From: Symsagittifera roscoffensis
Taxonomy: Eukaryota; Xenacoelomorpha; Acoela; Convolutidae
Length of the DNA: 64,000 nucleotides
Assembly (NCBI RefSeq): GCF_963678635.1
Contig: NC_087068.1
Coordinates: 21,233,029 to 21,297,028, forward strand
Direction: 5' to 3'
This document shows, piece after piece, positions 51,173 to 63,415 of this stretch. How positions within the stretch are numbered: the stretch's first letter is position 1; each line of letters starts with the position of its first letter. The notes below the pieces were generated by a model. The model had not been told where the DNA came from. It was given only the letters and a program-made list of their open reading frames with translations, and ran no database searches. Position numbers and translations under genes: made by a program.

Positions 51173-51894
51173 TGTCAGAAACGGCCATTTTGGCAGAAGA
51201 GTCGAAGAAAAACACAACAACAGTAGTTGCGCTGACGATAACAACGGAAATTTTGGTTGAGAAACAACAACAGATTGCAGGAATAGCAGAGACTCTTCCG
51301 AGTTGCAACTATTGTGTCGCTACAATAGTTGCAAGGCCGTTGCGAACAACGGTGAAGGGTGGAAAACCAGCCTTCCGGAAGGAAGATAAGGGCCTTATTT
51401 CCCCGGATTCAGGAATCCGGAAGGGTCTCGGGACTGGAACTGATAGTGTTTTATATAAACTTTTAGCTTCCCTGTCATGTCCTGATTTGAATTTAATTAA
51501 CATCTGAATTCATTCTACTAAGATGAGAAGCTAGGAGTTGGGGGAAAAGGTTGACCCATCTTCGATGGAGATGATGATATTTATCCACTGTACAAAAACA
51601 ATAATAATTCAATAAGTAGTAGTAGCCCTGTTTTTAGGAGTGACCTCGTGGTCTGGGGATACTGAGATCCAGCCATGAGCTCACTATTTCTGCATGTAAT
51701 TAAGTTAATTTGAGTGTTTTGACCGAAGCCGAAAGCAGTAACGTATTTTGTCGACCCGATGTTAGAAAGACCACCGAAAGTACTGGCTTGGTAGAGACGG
51801 TGAAAAGCATGTAAAACTCTGTTTAGACGTTAGCCAGTCGTCTTAGGACTTAGTTTTATTTTCCGTCGATATGTATCTTCCGGGCGAATGCTAC
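51173..51894 (+). repeat. Ty3 element 2, 5' LTR
   Basis: Starts TGTCAGAAACGGCCATTTTGG, recalling TGTGCCAGTCGGTCATATTTGG of element 1, and ends GCTACA before TAGATGTTTTTATGGCGC. Length is 722 bp. A TATA box, TTATATAAA, lies at about 51451. The left limit is inferred from the similarity and from TG, since the matching 3' LTR is not in view. Confidence 0.65.
51452..51459 (+). promoter_or_regulatory. TATA box in LTR of element 2
   Basis: TATATAAA in a GTTTTATATAAACTTTTAG context, about 440 bp before the LTR end. It is the clearest core promoter element in either Ty3 LTR. Confidence 0.5.
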
Positions 51895-51905
51895 ATAGAT
51901 GTTTT

Positions 51906-51923
51906 TATGGCGCTCCTGGGTGG
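51906..51923 (+). promoter_or_regulatory. Ty3 element 2 primer-binding site
   Basis: TGGCGCTCCTGGGTG, identical to that of element 1, followed by GGCTTC, which lengthens the possible tRNA match to about 21 nt. The complement could form a T-arm with GAAGCCCAC, supporting a real tRNA; its identity is not assigned. Confidence 0.65.
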
Positions 51924-54900
51924 GCTTCTTTTTAACATCATGACCGGCAAAACCGTTAACGAGCACTCCGCGCCGAGCGGATGCTCACATAAACGCCCTT
52001 AATAGGCCTAAGCCGCCGGGGCGGAAGGGTAGTTTGGAACGCGGAAGCCTACCGGATTACCGTGAATAGCTTTTTAACCTAGTTACGACCGAAAATTCAC
52101 GAATCAGGAAGGGTGGGGGGATCGGTCATTCCCTCGTTCCCTGAGAGGTTTGTGACCAAAAACATTTAAAGATATATATAAAACCAAACAAAAAGTAATA
52201 TAGTACCCAAGAAAAACAAAAAACATAAAAAAATAACCGAAAAAACTAAAAACAGTAAAAAAAAAAATAAAAAATCAGTAGAAATCATCCCCCCAGACAA
52301 TACGTGATCCGACCCTCCCGTTTGTTGTTGATAGATATATTGTTGTTACAGGCATTTATATCAGTCAGGATCGTTACGATAAATTTTTAAGCCCGTTTGT
52401 GAGGCTTGTCCTGTAGGGTTATTTGAGCATTTAAGCACGTTAATGATAAATTGCGCTCAATCCGGAAGGGTCAGGTGATTTGCGCTCAATTCGGAAGGGT
52501 CTTGGGAGAAGACTGATCCGGCAAGCAGTACAAGGAGCAACAAGAAGGGGCTCAGCGACAACAACAATCGACTGTTGGGTATCGTTAACAAGTTTTGTAT
52601 CCCTTTTGGTACAAAAATTAAGATAGTAATCTGTGGGGGGCTCGACAGTGCTGCACTGTAGTGACCCTTCACCGAACTGCGAGTATCCGAGTTAAGCACC
52701 TTAATTCGGATATTAAACAAACCCGGAGGGGTATAGTATTACTAATATTATTACTTATATAGCCTATATTAATACTCCTATACCGTTTTTCAGTGAAAAA
52801 CACAGAAAACAGACCGGTTTTTAGGGTCAAAATAGCGATATTTTGATCACCCCACAAGTCGCGATTTTTGAAATATCGATGTTTTTTGAAACGGAAAAAA
52901 GCGCTAAATTAGTGTGTTACACAGTAACTGCACTACCATAATAGATAGAACCGGTTAAGTTTAGTTCGGAAGTGGTTGGAACTATTTTGGAACCAAAAAC
53001 CGAATTTTCGTGATTTTTGAGAAAACGAAACACTATAAATTCAGAAAATTTTTTGAAATTTTTGAGTTAGAACAGTAAAAATAGCTGTTCGGAAAACGTC
53101 CACTAATGAATCTACAAGTTTTAAAACCCGCTTCCCGTAAGACTTCCGGGTTGCAGAGAAATCGAACTTAACGTGTTTGATTTGGTGGATTCATCAATCC
53201 GGAGGGGTACAGGTAGCATAGTTTTTCGCAAATTTTTTCAACTAAAGCGTTTTAGACCGGGTCTTTTGCATTGAACTAGAAGAGTATAGGCCTTCTGAGC
53301 TCGGATCAATAATTTTTAGGTCGAAGGGAACAGGATTGCGGAAAAAGTTAGGCGGAACCTATAAGAGACAAATTTTTTGACTTTAGAAAAAAGACGTTTT
53401 GGTTAATAACTTTGGAACTATTAGGCATATCGAGTTGATCTTGGTACCACTAGATCAAAAATTAGCCGAGCTTGTTGATAGGGACAAAAGTTTTTCGAAA
53501 AAGTAAGCGTGAAAATTTTTTGAGATTGTTTTTAGCAAATTCGCCAATTTATGAGGGTAGACCCTTCACGTTTTATAATTTTTTTAAGAAAAGCCCTTAC
53601 ACCCCTACCAAAAGGTAATAGCGGTTGAAAAAAGTAACTTTAGACTGTTCTAGATGAAAAGGGAAGGCTAAAGGCTCAGGAAAACCTTAATCGAGCCGAA
53701 GTTAGGCGAGCGATAAGACACTTCACCGTTAGCGTGAATTGTCAAATAAAAGGCTTAACTTCAATCCGGAAGGGTCTAGGAAAGCATTACATACCCTTCC
53801 TAGTTAATTGAAAAAGCAAAATCGCACCGGACAACGTATCTGGAGGGGTATAGGTTGATAGAAGGAAATCTCCGAAAAGCTACTCTTACAAAACCAGAGG
53901 GCTCCCAATCCGGAGGGGTCAAGAATTTTTTTTTCAAATTAGGAGAGGTCCGAATCCGGAGGGGTCTTATATTTGCTAATTCGGAGGGGTCCTAATCCGG
54001 AGGGGTCTGATATTTACTAACTCAGAGGGGTCCCAATCCGGAGGAGTCTAAAATTTGTTAGTCCGGAAGGGTCCTATTTTTGCCAATCCGGAGGGGTATT
54101 AATTTATTAAAGGACTTAGGTAAACGAAAGAAAGACTACAGTGAGAGGTATTAGGTTATTAGCAGACAGGCAAGGAATCAGTGACTGCACTGGTAACTTG
54201 TCTTTCAATAAAAACCAGACCAAGACAAAACAGGTCCGAACTCGGATATTCGCGACACTAAGTCTAAACCAAAAAGAGCATAATTCATTGGTGTGGATTG
54301 AAACCCAATACGTTTTTGTGAAAAGTGACTACCCTGAGGATTGTAGTAGGTCTAGCTCGGGCAGTCCGAAAGCAGATAGGTAACACAGTACTCGGTGGGT
54401 GCAATAGACGCCCACTTGAGAAAATTACTGCCTTCAAAGTTTTGTCTGTTTGGTGCAGCACCGAGCAGGGAAAGCTTTTTCTTTAAAAGACGAGTTCGAC
54501 TATTGTACTGCGACCGACTAAAAGTACAACACACATACGTTTTTTCATAGAGGTATTCATATTCTGTCATTACTTATTTTTTTTTGTTTTTGATTTTAAA
54601 TCAACATAAACTGTGCTTGATTGGGTAGTGAGTACACTATCTTTTAAATTGACTGATAACATCATACTGTGCTAGTTCTCAAATCTTACGACCGATAATC
54701 GGTTAGTGTGAATAAATTATATACAAACTGTACTCTGATAACATACAGGGATTTGTGGTCACTATTTTATAGAAACTTGTGAAATTTATTGTGTTGTGTC
54801 ATTATCATTGGTAGTCAAACTATAAGGTCACTAGCAATCGAATTAAGTGTATAGGCATTAAGAAGTGACGAAATGAGAATGAATCTAGACAAGTCAGGGA

Positions 54901-54964
54901 TACCTAAACGAGGTAATAGCTCTTATAATGAGATAAATTCATACCTAAAAAGCAAAGAAAAACG
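51924..54964 (+). other. Ty3 element 2 leader with repeated CCGGARGGGT motif
   Basis: Non-coding. An A-rich stretch at about 52145-52280 mirrors that of element 1. From 52458 onward the motif AATCCGGARGGGT recurs at least a dozen times, dispersed at first (near 52458, 52490, 52722, 53200, 53762, 53838) and dense at 53910-54110, at roughly 20-37-bp spacing with variable TATTT spacers. 54111-54964 holds nothing recognised. Confidence 0.7.
53900..54112 (+). repeat. Interspersed CCGGAGGGGT repeat cluster
   Basis: Eight or more copies of (A/T)CCGGAGGGGTC separated by AT-rich spacers such as TTATATTTGCTAAT. The conserved core with variable spacers differs from a simple tandem repeat and suggests selection or motif amplification. 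Confidence 0.75.
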
Positions 54965-57719
54965 ATGACCGATCCTTTTGTGGATTGGATCAAACGAGCC
55001 CGGACCGACAAAGGGGAGACGGTTTCAGGCAGAATGGTTGAAACGAGGAGTCAGAAGACCTCAGAAGAGAGAAAAGAAATGTTAGAAGTGGAGATCAATA
55101 CAGACAAAGTCATGAATGACAACCAGGAAGTGCATGGACTGGAGGGGAGAGGCAGAAGGCTGGCGAGTGAATCTACTCCGGTAGAACAAGGCCATGATTT
55201 TGCCACTTCCACCGGGAAATTGGATCGAGAGGAGATGTCGGAACTGTCCGACATCTCAACTGAAATAGCGGCAACTAGAAGATCTCCAACAGACAACACC
55301 ATGATGGCAGGCGGGACTGAGAAACAAACAACGTCATCATCGTTCTCAGAAAGAATGAGGAACACCTTAGGAAACATCTTTCCATTCACCATGAGGAGGA
55401 GGAGGAGGACGAAGAAGAGCAAGTGGACTTTGGGTCTCGAGTCAGCTTCAATAGTTCAACCCAGGAGAATGAGGAATGCGTCGAAAGAGAGACTGGAACC
55501 ATGGACAAATTTGGTGTGGTGAGAACGATAAGCAAAGAGGTAAACACACCGGGCCAGTCGAGAGGCTTCGCGATTATGACAAATTCAGAGCCGCAAACTG
55601 GGGAGAGTAGAAAAAGAGGGCTAGGCAACGCATTGGCGGATCCCGAGGTGGATAATGAAAAGTCGTCGAGGCAGAGAGTCAAGGCCCGTATCTCGACCAG
55701 CACGAAGCTACCTGGGACCGACAAAGTTGCTCCGCCACTAGTGACGCCACTCGTGGATAACGGGGCAGCACTAGAAGAACCCTTGAACAACATAGTGGAC
55801 AGTTTAGGAGAACAAAATGAACAGATGTCAATAAAATGAGTGAACTAGAAAGAGCAGTTCACATTGAAAGAGAAAATATGCGGGAAGAAATAAACCGCAA
55901 TAGACAAGAAGTTGGTAGGAGCGAAAAACGCTTGAAAGAAAGAACGGACGAGCATATAGCGAAGAACTTGTCGCGAATGACAAGAGAAGCGGAACAGAGA
56001 GAGTTACGCTTAAGAGACGACATGGAGAAGTTAAGAATTCAGCAAGAGCAGTCTCTTGGGACTCTTGACACAAAGATAGACGCGATGATGGAGAGGCGAA
56101 CTCAGGCTATCATGGATAGGTTGGACGGGCTACTAAGCAGCAAGAGTGGACCAAAATAGGGGAAGAATTCGAGAGGTCCCAGCAGGGAGCCGAAGGTGAA
56201 CTTCAAGGATCATCAAAAGAGGAGGACGTATGGATCCACTAGAGGCAGGGGCAGTTCATCAGGCTATGCCACAAGGGATAATAGAACATGGGGCCCGAAC
56301 AGTAGAGCAAGTTCAACGGGGAACAGACAGACCTCTAATGAACGACCAACGCAAGGCACATATGCGACTGGGAGAAGTGATTCCGGTAACAGAGGGCATG
56401 CAAGCCCGGGGAGGAGTCATGTGGGCCAAGGTGGAAACACTCATGGCGATTCGGATTGCAGGGATGCACCGCATACAGAGCCGTTGACAAGGTGTGACGA
56501 CACTCAGGCGGGACACGCAAGGGATGCTACGGTAATGGCCACAGCCTTTGAACCCCTAAACAGGTCTTTGGAGACATTCCTTACAAGGTTATCCAGAACC
56601 AATGAACGCAGTGAGAAGTCCAGTAGAGTCTTTAAGAAACCAAGATGCTATAAAGACGAATCTGATGGCTGTATTGATACCTGGATAGAGGTAATGAAAC
56701 TGAATTTCGAGGAAGAGGACTTGTCGGAGAGACAGGAATGCAGTGCGCTCACCAGTAACTTGGAAGGGACAGCCCTGAACTGTGTCATGGCCAAGAAGCA
56801 ATATCAGCGTGACACATCTGAGAAAATCTTCGAAACCTTGTTAAACCGTTTCGGATCAGAGGTGCAGGGGCACCAAGCGATGATGCGCTTCGAGAAACGG
56901 AGGCAACGAGAAGATGAAACAATACACAAGTTTCTCGATGACTTGGAAATGCCGAAAAGACGCAGCCAACCGGATGAGTCAAACCGAAGGATGAACCTGG
57001 CAGTAGCCTCAAAATTCATAGATGGTGTGAAGAATGATGAACTTCTGACAATGTTGGCAACGCATTACACACCCTTATCAACCAATGCGCCAACACCAGG
57101 GGAGTTGAGGCTCAAGTCAAAAGAATATCTTTTGTTGAAACTTCCTTCGAGATCTGGATACTATAAGAACAATTATGGCAATTTTAACAACGGACCAGCA
57201 AACCAAGGGAACAATTGGTACAAACCGAGGGATGATATGGACAAGAGACGCTCTTGTGCCAATTGCAGTTCAACGGACCATCATGTGTCGGCATGCCCAA
57301 CTTACAAACCAGGCATGAAAGCAATAGGCTTTAGCCTCGAGGACGAAGATGCGTCAGAATTGGACCATGAGGATTTCATGAGAGGGGTAATTGCAAAATT
57401 TGGCCCGAGGTGTTTCTTTTGCAACTTGGAAGGTCATTTTAAATCAGATTTTCCGCAATTCTGGGATGCAGTGGCAGACATCAAGCATCCAAGGCATGAA
57501 GAAGCTTTGTCAGGAGTGAAAGCCAGCAAGGCTCGCCTGTTGAGTGAAGCGGAGGCACGCAGAAAAGATAAACCTCAAGAGCTGGCGGCAAAGAAAATGC
57601 AAGCGGTAACAGAAGAGACACGTGAACCGGAACCAGCAACTGCGGCCGATGACTTCAAGAATGATTATAGTGCAGCAGGAACTGGTGACGAAAGAGATCG
57701 AACAAAAAGTGAAACTTGA
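54965..57719 (+). pseudogene. Gag region of Ty3 element 2, disrupted
   Basis: Begins MTDPFVDWIKRARTDKG and contains MVETRSQ, aligning with MVSTRSG of element 1. The coding frame changes twice near 55500 and 55836, and a TAG at 56157 precedes a long uninterrupted part. That part carries the Gag helical domain (CIDTWIEVMKLNFEEED, ILNRFGS-like) and two zinc knuckles. The first, CANCSSTDHHVSAC, is complete. The second, CFFCNLEGHFKSDF, has Phe in place of the last Cys. Gag shifts into the protease frame around 57650-57719, where element 1 has a continuous frame. Confidence 0.85.
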
Positions 57720-59580
57720 ACTGGAGAATGAGAAACTACTAGAGTTCGAAGAAACTAAAGCACCAAGCAGTTTGACCATGAAACTTAATGTGATCTCCGG
57801 TCAGAGGTTCGGCATGGTGCCACAAGGAAGCAAGATACAGTCGATAATCTCAGTGGCTGGACATCAGGTAATCAGAAATCTAAGTGAACCATCCGATTTC
57901 ACTTTGATGCATTTGGACGCATATGCGGATTATCTGAGGCAGATGGAGCCACGCACTGAGTCGAGAGCTGTGCGAGCACTACTAACAACGGGTGGCTCTC
58001 GCATTAAGAAACTTCATGGGCGCTACCTAGAGGTCTATGGGCCGTATCAAGTGATGCTGAACGTGGATGGAATCAGTATCTACACCAGGACTTATGTAAC
58101 AACAGATGATGACCAAATGGGGCAGATCTATATGGGTGAGGAGGAACTCAAGGTCCGCAGGATAGGCCACGACGCCATGATGGAACAAGATGCAGTACAC
58201 ATTGGGTATGAAGCAGATGTGACCGCACATCTGCTCGACACCAACGGAACGAAAATCGGAGTCACAGGGCTTCTGGACACAGGAGCGGTAGTGAGTGTGA
58301 TGCCGATAAAAACTTGGGAAAAAATGGGCTCCACGAGGGAAGATCTAATTCCAACGAATCTCCGACTGGCCGCCGCCAATCGAGGAGCAATCCACGTAGC
58401 CGGAAGAACACCAATAACGGTCCTCCACATGGGAGGACGGGATCTTTGGATGAGCTTCCTGGTGGTAGAGAATTTAGACGACGCCGACCAATTCATCTTG
58501 GGCAGAGATTTTGTCAGGAATTTTGACGTGATGATTTAATTGATCAACGGTCTGATACGGATTAGAAACCCGGACCGGAAGTATGTTAAGAAACCAATTA
58601 ATAGGATAATAACAGACGAAAACAAGGTACCAATTTTTTTAGATAGAAAAGTAAAACTACAGCCAGGACAAGCTGTGGTGGCAATTTTTAGAATGAGAAA
58701 TTTGAATTCGTTAAGTGATAGTAAACAGGTTTGCTTAGTACCGAATCCAAATAGTCAGAGTTCGGTGATTTTAGGCCGGAGCTTCTCGGTAACGCGAAAC
58801 GGACTGTGTGTCAGTGTGTTATTGAACACACTGGACACCACGGTTTCAATCCAGCGTAGAAAGAAGCTTGGTTACGCTTTGCCGATGAGGACCGACTATG
58901 AGGAGACTCAAAACTTGAAGAAACATAGTGTCAAAGACTGTCCTTATCATGCCAATAAAGATAAAATTTCAAAGAGGATTAATGAATTAAAATCTATTCA
59001 TAAATAGTTTTCAATGAAATCCGAAACGGACGACGGCTTATCAAGCTGCTCGAATTTTCCGGAACGACCCTCTTCATATGAACTAGAATCTGACAAACCG
59101 GTTTTGCCAGAGATAGAACAATTAAAAGGGAAAATAGGTGAGGGAGATTTCGAAAAATTGCGGGACATCCTAAATCGGAACGCAGATGTATTTTCAAAAT
59201 ATAAGGCGGATATCGGTTGCTGTAATTTCGTCGAACACGAAATCGAACTTGAGGAGGGCGCTGTTCCCCATAGGGAAGGCGCACGACGAATGACGCCCCA
59301 CAAATCGGAAGTGTGCCGAGCGGAAATAGAAATGTTGCTTGAATACGACATGATAGATCCCTCGAAATCGCCATGGACTTGCGGGGTAGTAATGGCGAAA
59401 AAGGAAGGGGGGCAGCTTAGGTTTTGTTGCGACTTTCGTTACTTGAACGCTGTGACGATAAAAGATGCGTATCCGATACCGCGAATAGACGAGAGCCTCT
59501 TTAAGCTTGGGGATGCCAAGTTCTTCACCACATCGGATTGGGTTCTGCCTTCTGGCAGGTCCCTCTGCGGAAAAGGATAG
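57622..59580 (+). pseudogene. Protease and N-terminal RT of Ty3 element 2, disrupted
   Basis: Aligns with element 1 from the end of Gag. It has the retropepsin motif LLDTGAVVSVMPIKTW near 58272 and ILGRDFVRNFDV. A TAA at 58537 stands where element 1 has an Asp codon, and a TAG-type stop at 59005 precedes KSETDDGLSSCSNFPERP. The RT beginning EGAVPHREGARRMTP and RFCCDFRYLNAV is intact. The frame changes near 59560, just after FFTT, in the RT palm. Confidence 0.85.
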
Positions 59581-61681
59581 AGAGAAAACCGGATTCGCGT
59601 GTGAATTGGGATTGTACCAGTGGAAGAGGATGCCCTTTGGCTTGTGCAATGCAACGGCCACTTTTCAAAGACTGATGGTTCAGGCTTTGACAAGAGTGAC
59701 CAAGAAGAACGGGAATCTCGTGATGTGTTACGTGGATGACGTAGTCATAGCGACACCGAACCTGGAAGACCACATCGATAGACTCGATGAGGTCTTTGGA
59801 TGCATGAAAAGAGCAGGCTTGAAGTGCAAACCATCGAAATGCGAAATCCTTAGGGATTCGATTACGTACCTGGGAAGGATGGTGGACAGGCATGGTGTGA
59901 GGCCGGACCCGGAAGCAGTGGAAGCAGTGTTGACATGGAAGGCTCCCAGAACGGACACACAGCTCCTGAGCTTCCCATGATTTGCCAATTATTACCGGGA
60001 GTTCATAAAAGGATACGCGGACAAGGTGTATCCGATGCAGAAGCTAATGCGCAACAAAGGGAAAAAATTCGAATGGAACGATGAGGCACAGGTTGCCTTC
60101 GAGAACATAAAGCGGGAACTGTGCGAAGCGCCAGTGCTAGGCATGCCTACAGAAAAGGGCATGTATGTTCTTGATACAGAGGCATCGGTAGTAGCCATCT
60201 CAGGAATATTGCATCAAGAGCAAGAATGGAATGGAAGAACGGTTCTCCGTCCCATTGCATACGGCAGCAAGGTCTTGAGGGACACAGAGATGAAATATGG
60301 CGCACCAAAAGCAGAAATGTTTGCAGTAGTCACTTTCGTGGAAAAGTACCGTGCATACTTGGGGAGCGCTCCCTTCAAGTTACGCGTGGACAACAGAGCG
60401 TTATCCTGGTTGAACACCTACTCGATGGATCAGAGTTACATTGGTAGATGGATAGTGAGATTGGATGGCTACCACATGATAATTGAACACAGGATGCGTG
60501 ATAAACACCAGAATGCTGATAGCCTCAGCAAGAAAACTGAGTTCTATGAAAGATTGGAGCAGAAGCAAGCCAATCAGGCAGAAATAAAGGAGGGATTCTC
60601 GTTTCTGGACAAAGAAACCTGTGAAGCGCTTCCCTTAACGAGATGGTTGGACAAGTCTGGACATCCAATTCCAGGACACCCCGAGTTACCTGTAGAGAAA
60701 GCAGCCGAGATAAAGATCCTATCCAAGGAGGACCCGGTCCCCTTGGATCTGTTGCTGCGCTCGAATCTGGTCCAGCAAGAACTCTCTCGCATGAACATAA
60801 ACAGCCTTTCATTATTGGATAAAACGGTGCAGGTCACACCGCAAGTAATGCGGATGCTGGGTGGACTGTTAGAAAGAGAAGTGACCAGAGATGACCCCGA
60901 GTGGACAGAAGCAGTGGCATCGCTGACAGTCAGGGAGAAGGTGAAGATCATGCCGTCCAGACGACAGCACGAAGAGAACGAGAGGGATTGTAGGACAATA
61001 GTTCAGCAACTAGTGTCCTCAATACCCCACGAGATTTTAACCAGTACTTCTTACGGACAGAAGGAACAGGGGAGCAGTACGCGAAGGAAAACCGTCACCT
61101 TTGTGGACCAGAATACAGAAGGTGAAAAGGTAGAACAAAACCTGCTGCAAGACTATTTGTCCGGGGAGACGTATGATGAGAAGAACCAGCGAGCACAAGA
61201 TCAACACCCGGGACAAGAAAGTTTGTCCGGGGAGTCTGAGATAGACGAAAAAATTCCTGATGAGAAACAGGACCTAGAGAACAAGGTTTTGTCCGAGGAG
61301 TTCAGATGGATGCGAAGAAGGCACAGACATGATCTGGAGGAGCGTGCCGACTCCAGCACAACCTCTTCAACAGATGACAATTCCCGAAACTCAGGAATGG
61401 ACACCTATTCAGACAGGAACTCGAGCTCGGGATCAGAACTGTCCGAACTAGCGATCCACACACTACTAGTGGAAACTCGGGCAAGGGATCTGGACAGAGA
61501 GGTGTACCAGGATCCTGAGAGCGATCGCTACCTTATACCAAGCGAAAGGGTCTTTGACAACGCAGCGGATGATTTGGAGACAATAGCGGTATCGAAACGT
61601 TCGATGAGTCTGTTGCCGCAGAAAGAGGTAGTCAGGACTGATCTTCAGCCGTTCAAACAAGAAACACAGCCGTTGGCATAG
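59507..61681 (+). pseudogene. RT palm, RNase H and linker of Ty3 element 2, disrupted
   Basis: After the frame change the sequence continues GFACELGLYQWKRMPFG and CYVDDVVIATP, so the catalytic YVDD survives. A TGA at 59978 replaces a Gly codon before FANYYREFIKGYADK. RNase H reads DTEASVVAISGI, with Glu in place of the first catalytic Asp of element 1 (DTDAS), which would disable it. A 400-residue charged linker follows, with repeated LSGE motifs, up to a TAG at 61679. Confidence 0.85.
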
Positions 61682-61961
61682 ATTTGGTGCGTTAAGATGG
61701 AAGCAGGCACACACCAGCCCATCGAGCTGAATAGTCAGATGAGGGTCATGAAGACGTACTTAAAGGCAAGATACAGACTCTCGGATCTTCTAAGGGCGCA
61801 GAGAAATGATCGCATGACAAGCAACCTGAAAAGGTGGACTGAGAATGGTTCTCCGGATAAAGGGGACCTCGAGGAAGATAGTTATTGCATCCTGAGACAG
61901 TACTTCATGCAGAAGGAAGGGAGGTTATATTTGAACAAGGACGGGATTGTGGCTTGTAACA
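60506..61961 (+). repeat. 1454-bp tandem duplication in element 2, proximal copy
   Basis: Matches 61960-63415 at a constant offset of 1454. It starts AACACCAGAATGCTGATAG and covers the end of RNase H, the linker and the start of the integrase region. The junction GCTTGTAACACCAG shows AA microhomology. Scattered substitutions separate the copies (for example GAA/GCA, ATG/ATA and a TAG stop only in this copy), so it is older than the element 1 duplication. 1454 is not a multiple of three, so it shifts the frame. Confidence 0.9.
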
Positions 61962-63415
61962 CCAGAATGCTGATAGCCTCAGCAAGAAAACTGAGTTCTA
62001 TGAAAGATTGGAGCAGAAGCAAGCCAATCAGGCAGAAATAAAGGAGGGATTCTCGTTTCTGGACAAAGAAACCTGTGAAGCGCTTCCCTTAACGAGATGG
62101 TTGGACAAGTCTGGACATCCAATTCCAGGACACCCCGAGTTACCTGTAGAGAAAGCAGCCGAGATAAAGATCCTATCCAAGGAGGACCCGGTCCCCTTGG
62201 ATCTGTTGCTGCGCTCGAATCTGGTCCAGCAAGAACTCTCTCGCATGAACATAAACAGCCTTTCATTATTGGATAAAACGGTGCAGGTCACACCGCAAGT
62301 AATGCGGATGCTGGGTGGACTGTTAGAAAGAGAAGTGACCAGAGATGACCCCGAGTGGACAGCAGCAGTGGCATCGCTGACAGTCAGGGAGAAGGTGAAG
62401 ATCATACCGTCCAGACGACAGCACGAAGAGAACGAGAGGGATTGTAGGACAATAGTTCAGCAACTAGTGTCCTCAATACCCCACAAGATTTTAACCAGTA
62501 CTTCTTACGGACAGAAGGAACAGGGGAGCAGTACGCGAAGGAAAACCGTCACCTTTGTGGACCAGAATACAGAAGGTGAAAAGGTAGAACAAAACCTGCT
62601 GCAAGACTATTTGTCCGGGGAGACGTATGATGAGAAGAACCAGCGAGCACAAGATCAACACCCGGGACAAGAAAGTTTGTCCGGGGAGTCTGAGATAGAC
62701 GAAAAAATTCCTGATGAGAAACAGGACCTAGAGAACAAGGTTTTGTCCGAGGAGTTCAGATGGATGCGAAGAAGGCACAGACATGATCTGGAGGAGCGTG
62801 CAGACTCCAGCACAACTTCTTCAACAGATGACAATTCCCGAAACTCAGGAATGGACACCTATTCAGACAGGAACTCGAGCACGGGATCAGAACTGTCCGA
62901 ACTAGCGATCCACACACTACTAGTGGAAACTCGGGCAAGGGATCTGGACAGAGAGGTGTACCAGGATCCTGAGAGCGATCGCTACCTTATACCAAGCAAA
63001 AGGGTCTTTGACAACGCAGCGGATGATTTGGAGACAATAGCGGTATCGAAACGTTCGATGAGTCTGTTGCCGCAGAAAGAGGTAGTCAGGACTGATCTTC
63101 AGCCGTTTAAACAAGAAACACAGCCGTTGGCGAATATTTGGTGCGTTAAGATGGAAGCAGGCACACACCAGCCCAACGAGCTGAATAGTCAGATGAGGGT
63201 CATGAAGACGTACTTAAAGGCGAGATACAGACTCTCGGATCTTCTAAGGGCGCAGAGAAATGATCGCATGACAAGCAACCTGAAAAGGTGGACCGAGAAT
63301 GGTTCTCCGGATAAAGGGGACCTCGAGGAAGATAGTTATCGCATCCTGAGACAGTACTTCATGCAGAAGGAAGGGAGGTTATATTTGAACAAGGACGGGA
63401 TTGTGGCTTGTAAAA
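61962..63415 (+). repeat. 1454-bp tandem duplication in element 2, distal copy
   Basis: Second unit, uninterrupted by stops in its own frame and continuing without break into the integrase. It keeps PLANIWCVK where the proximal copy reads PLA and stop. Confidence 0.9.
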
